Assembly: GCA_910575005.1 (NCBI GenBank)
Contig: CAJTCL010000002.1
Span: 186,001-250,000, forward strand
Length of the DNA stretch: 64,000 nucleotides
Reading direction: 5' to 3'
Source of the DNA: Lachnospiraceae bacterium
Lineage (GTDB): Bacteria; Bacillota; Clostridia; Lachnospirales; Lachnospiraceae
The notes below the pieces were generated by a model. That model had not been told where the DNA came from, did no database searches, and saw only the letters and a list, made by a program, of their open reading frames with translations. The position numbers were made by a program, and so were the translations under genes. Positions 35,239-44,533 of this stretch are shown here, piece by piece. Each line of letters begins with the position of its first letter. The first letter of the stretch is position 1.

Positions 35239-36078
35239 ATGAATTTTCTAAATAAAATGGAACGGAAATTTGGCAGGTATGCAATTCCCAACTTGACTTT
35301 TTGGTTGATTGGGGCATGGGTACTGGGCTTTATTATCCAATACACAATGCCCCAGGTACAAAGTATGCTGACGCTGGAACCATATCTGATTCTCAGAGGT
35401 CAGGTGTGGCGGCTTGTGTCCTGGCTTTTGATTCCGCCGGCAGTCAATCTCCTGTTCTTGATTTTTTTCTTGTCGTGTTATTATTTTATTGGCAATTCCA
35501 TTGAGCAGGCGATCGGAACTTTCCGCTATAATGTCTATCTGTTTGGCGGCCTATTGTGTTCTATGCTGGGTGCGTTTCTCCTGTATATAGTTTATTTTAT
35601 TGTTACTGGGATTACCGTGACAGGAATTGGATATTATTTTAGTACAGAATATGTCACAATGTCTCTATTTATGGCATTTGCAGCAATTTTTCCAAACACA
35701 GAGTTTCGCTTGTATTTTATTATTCCCTTTAAGGCAAAATGGCTGGGAATTATAGATGCAGTGTGGATGGTTTTTATGTTTATTGCCAGCAATTGGGCAG
35801 GAAAAGTGGCAATTATCGCCTCCTTGTTGAATTTCCTGATTTTCTTCTTTAGTACTAGGAATTATCAGAGGATTTCTCCGAAGGAAATTCACCGAAAGCA
35901 GGTTTACCGCCAGCAGATGCGCCAGGCGCAGAGTGTTACCAAGCACAAGTGTGCGATCTGCGGCAGAACAGAAAAGGATGGTGCACAGCTCGAGTTTCGT
36001 TTTTGTTCCAAATGTGAAGGCAACTATGAATACTGCCAGGATCACCTGTTTACGCATCAGCATGTAAGACGAAGCTGA
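35239..36078 (+). CDS. Rhomboid-like membrane protein with C-terminal zinc-ribbon-like motif
   Basis: 279 residues from ATG 35239 with GAGTGAGGTG upstream. Six membrane helices between about 15 and 205. The region LILRGQVWRLVSWLLIPPA, followed by a helix and YFIGNSIEQAIGTFRYNVYLF, matches the WR motif and first helices of rhomboid-fold proteins. The catalytic GxSG serine and the later histidine are not visible, so it is probably an inactive pseudoprotease. The C-terminal cytoplasmic part is basic and ends with CAICGRTEKD and FCSKCEGNYEYCQDH, a Cys/His site that may bind zinc. The function is unknown. Confidence 0.75.
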   Translation: MNFLNKMERKFGRYAIPNLTFWLIGAWVLGFIIQYTMPQVQSMLTLEPYLILRGQVWRLVSWLLIPPAVNLLFLIFFLSCYYFIGNSIEQAIGTFRYNVYLFGGLLCSMLGAFLLYIVYFIVTGITVTGIGYYFSTEYVTMSLFMAFAAIFPNTEFRLYFIIPFKAKWLGIIDAVWMVFMFIASNWAGKVAIIASLLNFLIFFFSTRNYQRISPKEIHRKQVYRQQMRQAQSVTKHKCAICGRTEKDGAQLEFRFCSKCEGNYEYCQDHLFTHQHVRRS

Positions 36079-36104
36079 GAGAGGGCTTACTGCGGGGGAT
36101 TTGA

Positions 36105-36133
36105 TTGACAAATAGAGAATTAGAATTTATAAT
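36105..36133 (+). promoter_or_regulatory. Promoter of glnS
   Basis: TTGACA at 36105-36110, exactly 17 bp, TATAAT at 36128-36133. It gives a leader of about 155 nt. Confidence 0.82.
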
Positions 36134-36164
36134 AGAATAGAATTTACTGGAGCAGGAAGAACAT

Positions 36165-36259
36165 CAAAGTGTGTTTCGCTTATATATCCGATAGGGGATG
36201 CCATCCGTTTTTCGCGGTAAGCAGCAATATCAGTATCAATGGCGGCACACTTTGTTTTT
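36165..36259 (+). promoter_or_regulatory. Structured glnS leader with terminator-like end
   Basis: CAAAGTGTG at 36165-36173 pairs perfectly with CACACTTTG at 36246-36254, which is followed at once by TTTTT. The 72 nt between contain smaller hairpins. No T-box AGGGTGG sequence is present. It could act as an attenuator of a different class. Confidence 0.5.
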
Positions 36260-36297
36260 ACCTGTATCGGAATTTGAATATACCAGGAGGAACATAG

Positions 36298-37974
36298 ATG
36301 GAAAACGAAGCAGTTTCTAAGAATTTTATTGAACAGATTATTGAGGAAGATATCGAAGAGGGACATTGTGAGGCGGTTAGGACACGTTTTCCACCGGAAC
36401 CGAATGGTTATCTTCATATTGGACATGCCAAGTCCATTTTATTGAATTATGGATTAGCGAAGAAGTATCAGGGAAAGTTTCATATGCGTTTTGATGATAC
36501 CAATCCCACGAAGGAAAAGACGGAATTTGTAGATTCTATCAAGAAGGATATAAAATGGCTGGGAGCAGATTGGGAGGATCGTCTGTATTTTGCTTCCGAC
36601 TATTTTGATCAGATGTATGAAGCAGCCGTGAAGCTGATTAAAAAAGGCAAGGCGTATGTATCTGAACTGAATGCAGAGCAGATTCGGGAATACAGGGGAA
36701 CTTTGACGGAGCCTGGCAAGGAAGATCCTGGTGCAGCAAGAAGTATTGAGGAGAATCTGAAACTTTTTGAGGATATGAGGGCTGGAAAGTATGAGGATGG
36801 TGCATTAGTACTACGTGCCAGGATTGATATGGCTTCTCCTAATATCAATATGAGAGATCCAGTGTTATATCGGGTGGCACATATGACACATCATAATACA
36901 GGAGATAAGTGGTGTATCTATCCAATGTATGATTTTGCACATCCGATTGAGGATGCGATAGAGGGAATTACTCATTCGATCTGTACCTTGGAATTTGAGG
37001 ATCATAGACCATTATATGACTGGGTGGTGCGGGAACTGGAATATGAGAATCCACCCAAACAGATTGAATTTGCCAAATTGTATCTTACGAATGTGGTGAC
37101 TGGAAAGCGTTATATTAAGAAGCTGGTGGAGGAGCAGATTGTAGATGGCTGGGACGATCCGCGCCTAGTATCCATTGCAGCTTTGAGAAGACGTGGGTTT
37201 ACGCCAGAATCTATTCAGAGATTTGTAGAGCTTTGCGGCGTGTCTAAGGCCAATAGTTCTGTGGATTATGCAATGTTGGAATACTGTATTCGTGAGGATC
37301 TGAAATTGAAGCGTCCGCGGATGATGGCTGTGTTGGATCCTATCAAGCTGGTGATTGACAATTATCCAGAAGGTCAGGTAGAATATCTCGATGCAGCCAA
37401 TAACCTGGAAAATGAGGAGTTGGGAACACGGCAGATTCCATTCTGTCGGGAATTGTACATTGAACGGGAGGATTTTATGGAGGAACCTCCAAGAAAATAT
37501 TTCCGTCTGTTTCCAGGCAATGAAGTACGTCTGATGCATGCTTATTTTGTCAAATGCGAAAGCTTTATTAAGGATGAACAGGGAAATGTAACGGAAGTGC
37601 ACTGCACCTATGACCCAGAGACAAAAGCGGGAAGTGGGTTTACGGGCCGCAAGGTAAAGGGTACCATTCATTGGGTGCCGGCACCATATGCGAAACAGTG
37701 TGAAGTGCGTCTCTATGAAAATCTAGTGGATGAAGAAAAAGGGGTATATAACAAGGAAGATGGCAGCTTAAATCTCAATCCCAACTCACTGACTGTCAGA
37801 TCGGAATGTTATATTGAGCCTGCTTTGGCAGAGGCAAAACCTTATGATAGTTATCAGTTTGTAAGGCAGGGATTTTTCTGTGCAGATGCCAAGGATTCCA
37901 AACCAGATGCGTTGGTATTTAACCGAATTGTATCATTAAAGAGTTCTTACAAGCTGCCGACACAAAATCAATAG
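36298..37974 (+). CDS. glnS: Glutaminyl-tRNA synthetase
   Basis: 558 residues, ATG 36298 after CAGGAGGAAC. HIGH signature [13 protein letters not shown] near 42, [50 protein letters not shown] and [11 protein letters not shown] are GlnRS-specific. The C-terminal beta-barrel anticodon domain is complete (FYREDF-like [19 protein letters not shown]). GlnRS is uncommon among Firmicutes, most of which use GatCAB, and was gained by some Clostridia by transfer. Its leader is unusually long and structured. Confidence 0.95.
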   Translation: MENEAVSKNFIEQIIEEDIEEGHCEAVRTRFPPEPNGYLHIGHAKSILLNYGLAKKYQGKFHMRFDDTNPTKEKTEFVDSIKKDIKWLGADWEDRLYFASDYFDQMYEAAVKLIKKGKAYVSELNAEQIREYRGTLTEPGKEDPGAARSIEENLKLFEDMRAGKYEDGALVLRARIDMASPNINMRDPVLYRVAHMTHHNTGDKWCIYPMYDFAHPIEDAIEGITHSICTLEFEDHRPLYDWVVRELEYENPPKQIEFAKLYLTNVVTGKRYIKKLVEEQIVDGWDDPRLVSIAALRRRGFTPESIQRFVELCGVSKANSSVDYAMLEYCIREDLKLKRPRMMAVLDPIKLVIDNYPEGQVEYLDAANNLENEELGTRQIPFCRELYIEREDFMEEPPRKYFRLFPGNEVRLMHAYFVKCESFIKDEQGNVTEVHCTYDPETKAGSGFTGRKVKGTIHWVPAPYAKQCEVRLYENLVDEEKGVYNKEDGSLNLNPNSLTVRSECYIEPALAEAKPYDSYQFVRQGFFCADAKDSKPDALVFNRIVSLKSSYKLPTQNQ

Positions 37975-37996
37975 TGCAAAAAGGAGGAAAAGTGCC

Positions 37997-38869
37997 ATGA
38001 ACATATTTTCAGGATTAGAAAAGTTTGGCTTAAAATCGGCAGAATCTGTACAATTATTTGAAGATAACAAAAAGTCAAATCAACAACATGCTCATCAACA
38101 AGATGACAATCAGCAGACAAAGCCGGCAGAACAGGAAATTCCTCCAGAAAAGGATTTTATTCTGGAAAAGACCGTCAGATGCAAGGTTTGTGACCAGGTA
38201 TTTAAGACAAAGGTAGTTAAGAATGGCAGAGTAAAGCGTTTAGAGCCAGACCGTGACTTAAGACCAAGATTTCAATACATTGATACCTTAAAATATGATA
38301 TTACTTCCTGTCCATTCTGTGGATATACAGCAATGAATCGTTATTTTGATATGATTTCTTCTGGACAGATTAAATTAATCCGTGAACAGATTGCCAGTCA
38401 ATTTCAGCCGAAATCTCAGTCAGAGGAAGAATCCTATAGTTATGATACAGCAGTAGACCGCTATAAATTATCACTTTTAAATACTGTGGTAAAAAGAGGG
38501 AGAGACAGTGAGAAGGCTTTCACCTGTCTAAAACTTTCCTGGCTGCTGCGAGGGAAGGTAGAGACAATGTCAGAGAGTACTGCTGAGGAAAAGCAGGTCA
38601 AGCAAGTATGTGAACAGGAGCAGGAAGAGTTTTATCAACAGGCATTTGAAGGATTTCAGAAAGCGATTGCTGGCGAAATGTTTCCAATGTGCGGTATGGA
38701 ACAGTGTACCGTTGATTATCTGCTTGCTTGTATGGCATTTCATTTTAAAAAGTATGAGATTGCATCAAAATTTTTACAAAGTGTGCTGACATCTGTATCG
38801 GCAAGCCGACGCATGAAAGATATGGCGTTAGAATTAAAAGATGATATTATCGCTGAACTGAGGAAGTAG
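37997..38869 (+). CDS. DUF2225 family protein
   Basis: 290 residues, ATG 37997 after AAAGGAGG, 22 bp behind glnS. A variable, Gln-rich N-terminus leads to the DUF2225 core: KTVRCKVCDQVFKTKVVKNG, LRPRFQYIDTLKYDITSCPFCGYTAMNRYFD. The two CxxC pairs suggest a zinc ribbon. The remaining helices (about 150-290) resemble TPR-like repeats. It is cytoplasmic with unknown function; DUF2225 proteins occur widely in Lachnospiraceae. Likely cotranscribed with glnS. Confidence 0.85.
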   Translation: MNIFSGLEKFGLKSAESVQLFEDNKKSNQQHAHQQDDNQQTKPAEQEIPPEKDFILEKTVRCKVCDQVFKTKVVKNGRVKRLEPDRDLRPRFQYIDTLKYDITSCPFCGYTAMNRYFDMISSGQIKLIREQIASQFQPKSQSEEESYSYDTAVDRYKLSLLNTVVKRGRDSEKAFTCLKLSWLLRGKVETMSESTAEEKQVKQVCEQEQEEFYQQAFEGFQKAIAGEMFPMCGMEQCTVDYLLACMAFHFKKYEIASKFLQSVLTSVSASRRMKDMALELKDDIIAELRK

Positions 38870-38929
38870 ACTAAAATCGATTCGCAGTAACCCATTAATA
38901 TAATATAAAGGTAAATGGAGGACAGAAGC

Positions 38930-39808
38930 ATGAAGAAACAGAGCAGAATGATACCGACAGCTATGTTTGCAGCGGTGTGCGCAATGATTTTTCTTACTAG
39001 CTGTACTACACAAGACCAAAAAGAAGCGGCAAATGATTATCAGCAATCCGCAGATCAATCTACGCAAGAAGATACGAATGATCAGAAAGATAAGGAATTA
39101 CAGGAAACTGCAGATCAATCCGATGAGGAAGATGAGCAGATGGAGAGCTACAATAAAACCATGAAAAAAGCAATCAAAGCTATTAAGAAAGATGATGCAA
39201 AAGCTTTGGATAAGCTTCAGGACAGCAAAGAGGGCAGAGCACTTTCTAAGATGGTAGGAAGCGGCGGCAGCTATCTCTATTTGCCTAAGGGTGGAGACAG
39301 TGGCAAAGGAATCGGTTTTTATAATTTTAAGGACTGCGACTGTTATCAGTGGTACTATGGCGATTATAAGGATGGAAAACGGGACGGTAACGGAATCTGG
39401 TATTATACCAGCAGTCATACAGAAGATGGTAAATTGTACAAGGAAGTATACAATGGAGAGTGGAAAAATGATGTCCCCAATGGCGAAGGCCATCAAGTGA
39501 TTGTCCTAGATGATCAGGTAGATACAAACCAGAAATTTAAGGTCAAGAAGGGATTATTCTATGGAACTTACAAGATAGAAGAGACACTTGAGGATGGGAC
39601 AGTTGTCACTGGGAAATATAAGTTAAAAAAGGGAAAGTATGTTACACTCTCAGATGAGGAATTGACAGAAAATAACTTTGTGATTCCAGATCAGCCACAT
39701 CTTGCCATTGCTTTTTTGTATGATGAGAATGAAGTGGTTAAGAGCTGTAAAATGGTATATGCAGTGGATGTCACCAAGGGAGTAAAGCATTTTTATTCCA
39801 GTAAATAA
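38930..39808 (+). CDS. Lipoprotein with MORN-like repeats
   Basis: 292 residues from ATG 38930 with GGAGGA upstream. Signal peptide with lipobox FLTSC (Cys25). A Gln/Asp/Glu-rich linker (26-70) is followed by a short helical region and then MORN-type repeats: YYGDYKDGKRDGNGIWYY and YNGEWKNDVPNGEGHQV, with a third weaker unit (FYGTYKIEETLEDGTVVTG). These repeats form a beta-hairpin ladder. It is an outer-surface lipoprotein of unknown role. The gene follows the DUF2225 gene by 60 bp. Confidence 0.78.
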   Translation: MKKQSRMIPTAMFAAVCAMIFLTSCTTQDQKEAANDYQQSADQSTQEDTNDQKDKELQETADQSDEEDEQMESYNKTMKKAIKAIKKDDAKALDKLQDSKEGRALSKMVGSGGSYLYLPKGGDSGKGIGFYNFKDCDCYQWYYGDYKDGKRDGNGIWYYTSSHTEDGKLYKEVYNGEWKNDVPNGEGHQVIVLDDQVDTNQKFKVKKGLFYGTYKIEETLEDGTVVTGKYKLKKGKYVTLSDEELTENNFVIPDQPHLAIAFLYDENEVVKSCKMVYAVDVTKGVKHFYSSK

Positions 39809-39841
39809 TGTATTTTAACAGACGTCAATCTCATAAATTTG

Positions 39842-39864
39842 GGGCACAAGGTTTGCTTGTGCCC
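39842..39864. other. Perfect hairpin upstream of the toxin-antitoxin pair
   Basis: GGGCACAAG at 39842-39850 and CTTGTGCCC at 39856-39864 with a 5-nt loop. It has no real T-run; it may end the lipoprotein transcript or be an operator for the antitoxin. Confidence 0.5.
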
Positions 39865-39900
39865 TTGAACTTATCAAAGACTAAAAAAGGAGGTTAGAAA

Positions 39901-40140
39901 ATGATTGTGACAAAACCTATCAATATAAGTGATGAGTATCGTAAATTGGCTATGCAGGGTGAACCAATTTTTGATCATGAGCAGAATCTTGTTGTAATTT
40001 CTGTTCAGGATTATGAGGAAATGAAAAAGGCAAAAAATAATGTTGAATACCTGACCATGTTGAAACAATCAGATGGGGAATTGAAAGCAGGAAAAATAGT
40101 TTACAAGACTATGGAAGAATTGGAGTCTATGGAGAATTAA
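39901..40140 (+). CDS. Antitoxin, YefM/Phd family
   Basis: 79 residues, ATG 39901 after AAAGGAGG. MIVTKPINISDEYRKLAMQGEPIFDHEQN and VVISVQDYEEMKK have the Phd/YefM pattern (short N-terminal DNA-binding part and a VVLS-x-EDYE-like strand). The C-terminal part (LKAGKIVYKTMEELESMEN) would wrap the toxin. The YoeB-type toxin frame begins 3 bp after its stop. Such antitoxins bind their own operator and block the RNase toxin. Here the toxin frame carries a stop codon, so the antitoxin is probably now solitary. Confidence 0.85.
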   Translation: MIVTKPINISDEYRKLAMQGEPIFDHEQNLVVISVQDYEEMKKAKNNVEYLTMLKQSDGELKAGKIVYKTMEELESMEN

Positions 40141-40143
40141 AAC

Positions 40144-40407
40144 ATGCATATTGTATTTACAGATACAGGCTGGAAACAGTATACAAACTGGCAAGGGCAA
40201 GATAAAAAGGTAATTAAACGAATAAATCAACTTTTAAAAAGCATAGAACGAGACGGAGCGTTATAAGGAATAGGAAAACCAGAACTCTTGAAATATGATA
40301 AGGCAGGTTTATATAGCAGACGAATTGACGAAGAAAATCGTCTTGTATATGAATTGTTAAATAATCAAATAATTGTGAAGTCCTGTAAAGGGCATTATAC
40401 AAATTAA
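40144..40407 (+). pseudogene. YoeB-type mRNA interferase toxin with one internal stop codon
   Basis: The frame from ATG 40144 reads MHIVFTDTGWKQYTNWQGQD, then KKVIKRINQLLKSIERDGAL, TAA (40264-40266), then GIGKPELLKYDKAGLYSRRI, DEENRLVYEL and finally KGHYTN before TAA 40405-40407. The total of 87 codons equals a normal YoeB. The internal TAA stands where the family has Glu (EGxGKPE), one base change from GAA. All catalytic residues downstream (Glu of KPE, Arg of SRR, terminal His-Tyr) are intact, so the inactivation is recent. Confidence 0.9.
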
Positions 40408-40440
40408 AATACCCCGTAGTTTGTACGGGGTATTTTAATT
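40406..40440. terminator. Bidirectional terminator
   Basis: AAAATACCCCGTA at 40406-40418 and TACGGGGTATTTT at 40424-40436 form a perfect 13-bp stem, used by the toxin-antitoxin unit and possibly by argG from the other side. Confidence 0.88.
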
Positions 40441-40503
40441 TGCAACATTCTAAAAAACCAATGTATAGCTAAAGGAAACTTAACATGGTCGTTTGTATTG
40501 ATA

Positions 40504-41727
40504 TTATTTCTCGGTTTTATCCAATTCAGCCATCTTCATGGCGCGAACTTTTAATGGCAGGCCAAACAAGGTGATAAAGCCCTCTGCATCATGGTGGTCA
40601 TACAGATCGCCAGTGGTAAAGCTTGCCAGAGATTCACTGTAGAGAGAGTAGGGGGAGGTAGTGCCAGCTTTGATAATATTTCCCTTGTAGAGTTTAAATT
40701 TTACTTCTCCGGTAACATATTGCTGTGTGGAGGTGACAAACGCCTGCACTGCTTCACGCAGCGGAGTAAACCATTTTCCTTCATATACAATCTGAGCCAT
40801 CTTGTTGCCCAAATCTTTTTTCACTTCCATAGTAGCACGGTCAAGTACCAGTTCTTCCAACTGCTGCTGAGCCTCAAGCAGAATCGTTCCGCCAGGTGTC
40901 TCATAGACGCCACGTGACTTCATACCTACCACACGGTTTTCCACTATATCAATGATGCCAATTCCATGCTTGCCGCCGAGACGGTTTAATTCGCGAATAA
41001 TGTCGGCAACTTTCATTTCCTGGCCATTGATTGTTTTTGGTACGCCAGATTCAAAAGTCATGGTCACATATTCCCCTTCATCTGGCGCTTTTTCTGGAGA
41101 TACGCCCAATACCAGCAGGTGGTCATAATTTGGTTCACATGCGGGATCTTCCAGCTCTAATCCTTCATGGCTGATATGCCACAGATTGCGGTCGCGGCTA
41201 TAGCTGCTGTCAGCAGAAAATGGAAGGTCAATGCCATGTGACTTACAATATGCAATCTCCTCTTCACGAGACTGCATATTCCACTTGTCACTTCTCCAGG
41301 CTGCGATAATCTTCAGATCAGGAGCCAAGGCTTTGATGCCAAGTTCAAAACGAATCTGGTCGTTTCCTTTGCCAGTAGCGCCGTGGCAGATTGCAGTAGC
41401 ACCCTCTTTTCTGGCAATTTCTACCAGACGTTTGGCAATGCCAGGACGAGCCATAGAAGTGCCAAGCAAATATTTGTTTTCATATACTGCGCCAGCCTGT
41501 ACACAGGGAAGAATATATTCCTCTGCAAATTCGTCAGTGATATCCTCAATATAGAGTTTGGAAGCGCCAGATAATTTGGCGCGTTCTTCCAGGCCATCCA
41601 GTTCTTCTTCTTGTCCGCAGTCGATACAGCAGCAGATTACGTCATAGTCATAATTCTCCTTTAACCAAGGGATGATGGCGGTGGTATCTAAGCCGCCAGA
41701 GTAAGCTAAGATTACTTTTTCTTTCAT
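40504..41727 (-). CDS. argG: Argininosuccinate synthase
   Basis: 407 residues from ATG at 41727 (minus), preceded by GGAGGAAAA. The PP-loop ATP site VILAYSGGLDTTAI is at the N-terminus. CHGATGKGNDQIRFE, AAWRSDKW, FSADSSYSRDRNLWH and GGKHGIGIIDIVENRVVGMKSRG are family signatures. It condenses citrulline and aspartate with ATP. The gene is separate from and opposite to argC-J-B-D; argH is not in the window. Confidence 0.96.
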   Translation of the reverse strand: MKEKVILAYSGGLDTTAIIPWLKENYDYDVICCCIDCGQEEELDGLEERAKLSGASKLYIEDITDEFAEEYILPCVQAGAVYENKYLLGTSMARPGIAKRLVEIARKEGATAICHGATGKGNDQIRFELGIKALAPDLKIIAAWRSDKWNMQSREEEIAYCKSHGIDLPFSADSSYSRDRNLWHISHEGLELEDPACEPNYDHLLVLGVSPEKAPDEGEYVTMTFESGVPKTINGQEMKVADIIRELNRLGGKHGIGIIDIVENRVVGMKSRGVYETPGGTILLEAQQQLEELVLDRATMEVKKDLGNKMAQIVYEGKWFTPLREAVQAFVTSTQQYVTGEVKFKLYKGNIIKAGTTSPYSLYSESLASFTTGDLYDHHDAEGFITLFGLPLKVRAMKMAELDKTEK

Positions 41728-41766
41728 AATATTTTCCTCCGTTGTTTGAAAATCCAAATTCTGTTC

Positions 41767-41781
41767 TTGTATAATATACAA
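41767..41781. promoter_or_regulatory. Palindrome in the argG promoter region
   Basis: TTGTATA-A-TATACAA, a perfect 7-1-7 inverted repeat that overlaps a plausible minus-strand -10 element. An operator is possible. The stretch 41806-42120 contains no recognisable gene. Confidence 0.45.
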
Positions 41782-42124
41782 TACTAAGTGTAAAATGGCA
41801 AGCATGGACAGGAAATTCTTTTTGTAATCGCTGTAAATGCCTTTGCGAATGGCGTGGGTGTGGACTGTAACTATGTGTCCAAAGGAGCTGCCACACAGAT
41901 ATGTTTACTTATTCAAAAGATTTTGCTGCTAAAACAGCAAAGACAGAATGCATAAAAATTATCTTGTAAATCTAGCTTTTTTGATTAGTTTTTGTGCATA
42001 TTGTATATAATTGCTTTGCGAAATTATCTTTTTAAATGAATTTTGCAATGAAATTAATATTAGCACGACAGCCCCATATTGCCTACAAATTGCACTATCA
42101 AGAAAATCTAATAAAAAATTCTAA

Positions 42125-42154
42125 TTGGATTTTTTCAGTAGGTTGTGATATAAT
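42125..42154 (+). promoter_or_regulatory. Promoter of the LytTR/GHKL operon
   Basis: TTGGAT at 42125-42130, 18-bp spacer, TATAAT at 42149-42154. Confidence 0.6.
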
Positions 42155-42237
42155 TGCGTGGTTGTACTAAAACGGAGTTCTCATTTCATATAGTCTATTG
42201 CTGTAAGACAGTTGAGAATAATACTGAGGATAATAAA

Positions 42238-42972
42238 ATGAAAATAGCAATCTGTGATGACAGCATAAGAGATCTGGCCGGGATTGATAAGCTGCTGAAA
42301 AAGTATAAGGAATTATATGCAAAGACAGAATTTAAGGTGGAAAAATATACAGATCCGGTCAAATTAAAAAATAAGATACAAAAGAAAGATTTGGCAGATA
42401 TCTATATTTTGGACATTCTTATGTCGGAAACTACTGGCATTGACCTGGGCACTCAGATTCGTAAAACAGGCAGAGAGTATGTTATTATATATATTACCTC
42501 CTCAGATGATTTTGCATTAGATGCCTATGATGTCCATGCAGCAAGATATCTCTTAAAGCCAATTGATGAAGATCGTTTTTTTGAAGCCTTGGATTATGCT
42601 TTTTCTTATACAGAGGTCAAGAACAGTCCAATCTATCTGATTAAGACAAAGGATGGTCTAGTATCAGCGCCTTATTCCCAAATTGAATATATCGAAAACT
42701 GTTCCAGAATGTTGGAAGTCCATCTGACAAATGGAGAGCAGATAAAAAGTATATTCATGAGAAAATCTTTTGAGGAAGAGATTGGAAATCTTGCAAAAGA
42801 CAGAAGTTTTATGCAGGTTCATAAATCTTTTTTGGTCAATATGAGACATGTAAAAAGATTGGATGGCAGCAATATTATTATGGACAGTGGCAGCAGTATT
42901 CCAATCAGCAAAAAGAATACCGCAAATGTCAAGCGGGAATATCTCTTGTTTGTGTCAAAACAGTATGGGTAG
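42238..42972 (+). CDS. LytTR family response regulator (AgrA-like)
   Basis: 244 residues from ATG 42238 with GAGGA upstream; the longer frame from 42154 overlaps the -10 element. Receiver domain: acidic pair CDDS at 6-9, phosphoacceptor Asp59 in YILDILMSE, Lys in LLKPIDEDRF. LytTR DNA-binding domain from about 140: ISQIEYIENCSRMLEV-like segment, FMQVHKSFLVNMRHVKRL, and IPISKKN. It pairs with the GHKL sensor 9 bp downstream. No AgrD-like peptide gene was found beside it. Confidence 0.9.
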   Translation: MKIAICDDSIRDLAGIDKLLKKYKELYAKTEFKVEKYTDPVKLKNKIQKKDLADIYILDILMSETTGIDLGTQIRKTGREYVIIYITSSDDFALDAYDVHAARYLLKPIDEDRFFEALDYAFSYTEVKNSPIYLIKTKDGLVSAPYSQIEYIENCSRMLEVHLTNGEQIKSIFMRKSFEEEIGNLAKDRSFMQVHKSFLVNMRHVKRLDGSNIIMDSGSSIPISKKNTANVKREYLLFVSKQYG

Positions 42973-42981
42973 GGAAAAGGG

Positions 42982-44271
42982 ATGGATTATTTTAAGAATG
43001 TATCATATATGGTGAGTCATGTATTTTTAATGTTGTTTTTTTATTTGTTCAGCGTACATCGTTATTCAAAGGTTATTACAGGCGGAATTTGTTTTATGTC
43101 TTTTTTGATTCTATGTATTTCAGATTGTTTGAAGCTAAATCTTTTTCCAGATAGTGATCTGTGCTATGTAGTTGTCACAATAGTTCAAATACTTCTCGTA
43201 CAGTTTACAGGTATTCTGATTTCGAATAAAAGAAATCAAAAAACGTTGTTTATAGGACTTAGCGCTTCCAATTATGTTATTGTAGGAAGTGTGTCTTCCT
43301 CTATTTTGTATATCTATACAAAGAGTGCAGTTGTTGCTCTGGCAGGAAGTTTTTTGATACATCTTATTGCTTTATATATTGTATATCAGGCGATGTGGAA
43401 ACTTTGGATAAAACAGTATGAGACAGAATATACCAAGGGCTGGTGGGAATTATGTCTGATCCCAGTCTTTTTTTATTGTAGTTTTACTTTTATTGCATAT
43501 TTTCCTTATACGTTGGAAGAAAATCCGCAAAATATTCTAGGAATTCTCTGTATTTTGGCGACAATGTTTGTTTCCTATGTGGTGGTGCTGCGATATTTGC
43601 AGAGTGACGCTAAGCAAAAGGACATCTATTTAAAAAATGTGCTTTTTGAGTCCTATATTAAAGGATTAGAAAATCAATTTTATCTGGTAGAACAGGCGGA
43701 GAAAAATATGAAATTGCTGCGCCATGATATGAGGCATTATTCTAGTATGATCAGACATCTCTTAGATCAGGGTGAATATGCGGAAATACAAAAAATTATC
43801 ACACATATCAATGATGTTGTAAATGAAAATAAAGTAAAGAAATATTGTAATAATCTAATTGTCAATACGATTATCTCTAAAATGATGGAACGGGCAAAGC
43901 GGTTTGATGTTAAAGTACACCTAGATCTGACTGTTTCAAAGGAACTGCCAGTCAATGAGTATGAGTTTACAGCAGTGATCGCGAACTTGTTTGAGAATGC
44001 GCTGATTGGGGTCAAGGATTTAAAAAAGGAAAAAAGGGAGATAGAGATAAAAGTTCATTGTAATGAGGAGCATTTACTGGTACAGACGCAAAACGAATAT
44101 CAGGGAGAGATTGACTTAGATCCCATAACTGGACTTCCAAAGAGTAAAAAGGGGGGCAATCATGGATTGGGAATGCAGAGCGTATTGGCATTTTCTGATA
44201 AAATACAAGGAGACTTTGGGTGTTTCTGCCAGGATGGAATTTTTTGGATTATGTTATTTGCCAAGTTTTAA
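42982..44271 (+). CDS. GHKL-type sensor histidine kinase (AgrC-like)
   Basis: 429 residues, ATG 42982. Six hydrophobic segments in the first 210 residues form the sensor. A linker helix leads to LLRHDMRHYSSMIRHLLDQGEY, where His in RHDMRHY is the expected phosphorylation site. The GHKL ATPase follows: TAVIANLFENALIGVKDL (N box) and KKGGNHGLGMQSVLAF (G box). It phosphorylates the LytTR regulator upstream. The ligand is unknown; peptides are typical for this family. Confidence 0.9.
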   Translation: MDYFKNVSYMVSHVFLMLFFYLFSVHRYSKVITGGICFMSFLILCISDCLKLNLFPDSDLCYVVVTIVQILLVQFTGILISNKRNQKTLFIGLSASNYVIVGSVSSSILYIYTKSAVVALAGSFLIHLIALYIVYQAMWKLWIKQYETEYTKGWWELCLIPVFFYCSFTFIAYFPYTLEENPQNILGILCILATMFVSYVVVLRYLQSDAKQKDIYLKNVLFESYIKGLENQFYLVEQAEKNMKLLRHDMRHYSSMIRHLLDQGEYAEIQKIITHINDVVNENKVKKYCNNLIVNTIISKMMERAKRFDVKVHLDLTVSKELPVNEYEFTAVIANLFENALIGVKDLKKEKREIEIKVHCNEEHLLVQTQNEYQGEIDLDPITGLPKSKKGGNHGLGMQSVLAFSDKIQGDFGCFCQDGIFWIMLFAKF

Positions 44272-44336
44272 GAGGATTGTTAGAAATTGACGCCTTTATG
44301 TGCAAAAATAAACAGGATTTGGTCTTAAGAAAATGA

Positions 44337-44342
44337 TATAAT
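44337..44342 (+). promoter_or_regulatory. Extended -10 promoter of the GGDEF gene
   Basis: TG-A-TATAAT ending at 44342. It gives a leader of about 185 nt. Confidence 0.5.
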
Positions 44343-44355
44343 ACAAACAGTTCTA

Positions 44356-44484
44356 GTCAGAAGGGAACTCTCTCACCTCTGGATGGGAAAATGTAAACGG
44401 ATATCCATGCAGAAAAATATCCTTATCTGACAGAACCTCCGGTGTGGATTGCAGGGGTGCGGGAACATAGCTGACCCGCGCCCC
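44356..44484 (+). promoter_or_regulatory. Structured leader of the GGDEF gene
   Basis: GTCAGA at 44356-44361 pairs with TCTGAC at 44426-44431, enclosing a GGATAT/ATATCC hairpin (44399-44404 with 44417-44422). A separate 10-bp GC-rich stem (44454-44463 with 44475-44484) follows. I could not match it to the known c-di-GMP riboswitch cores. Confidence 0.4.
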
Positions 44485-44533
44485 AAAGTACAAATATCGG
44501 GGTACTGTTGACTTTTTTTGGAGGGAATATCCC

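Noticed and set aside
36127-36426. Minus-strand frame of 99 codons upstream of glnS, partly protein-like
   Set aside because: It overlaps the glnS promoter, leader and start; no ribosome-binding site and no family recognised. The inverted repeats there explain it better as RNA structure.
41810-41964. Plus-strand frame reading IAVNAFANGVGVDCNYVSKG
   Set aside because: It looks protein-like but has no start or ribosome-binding site and matches no family I know; it could be a gene remnant, but that is not supportable.
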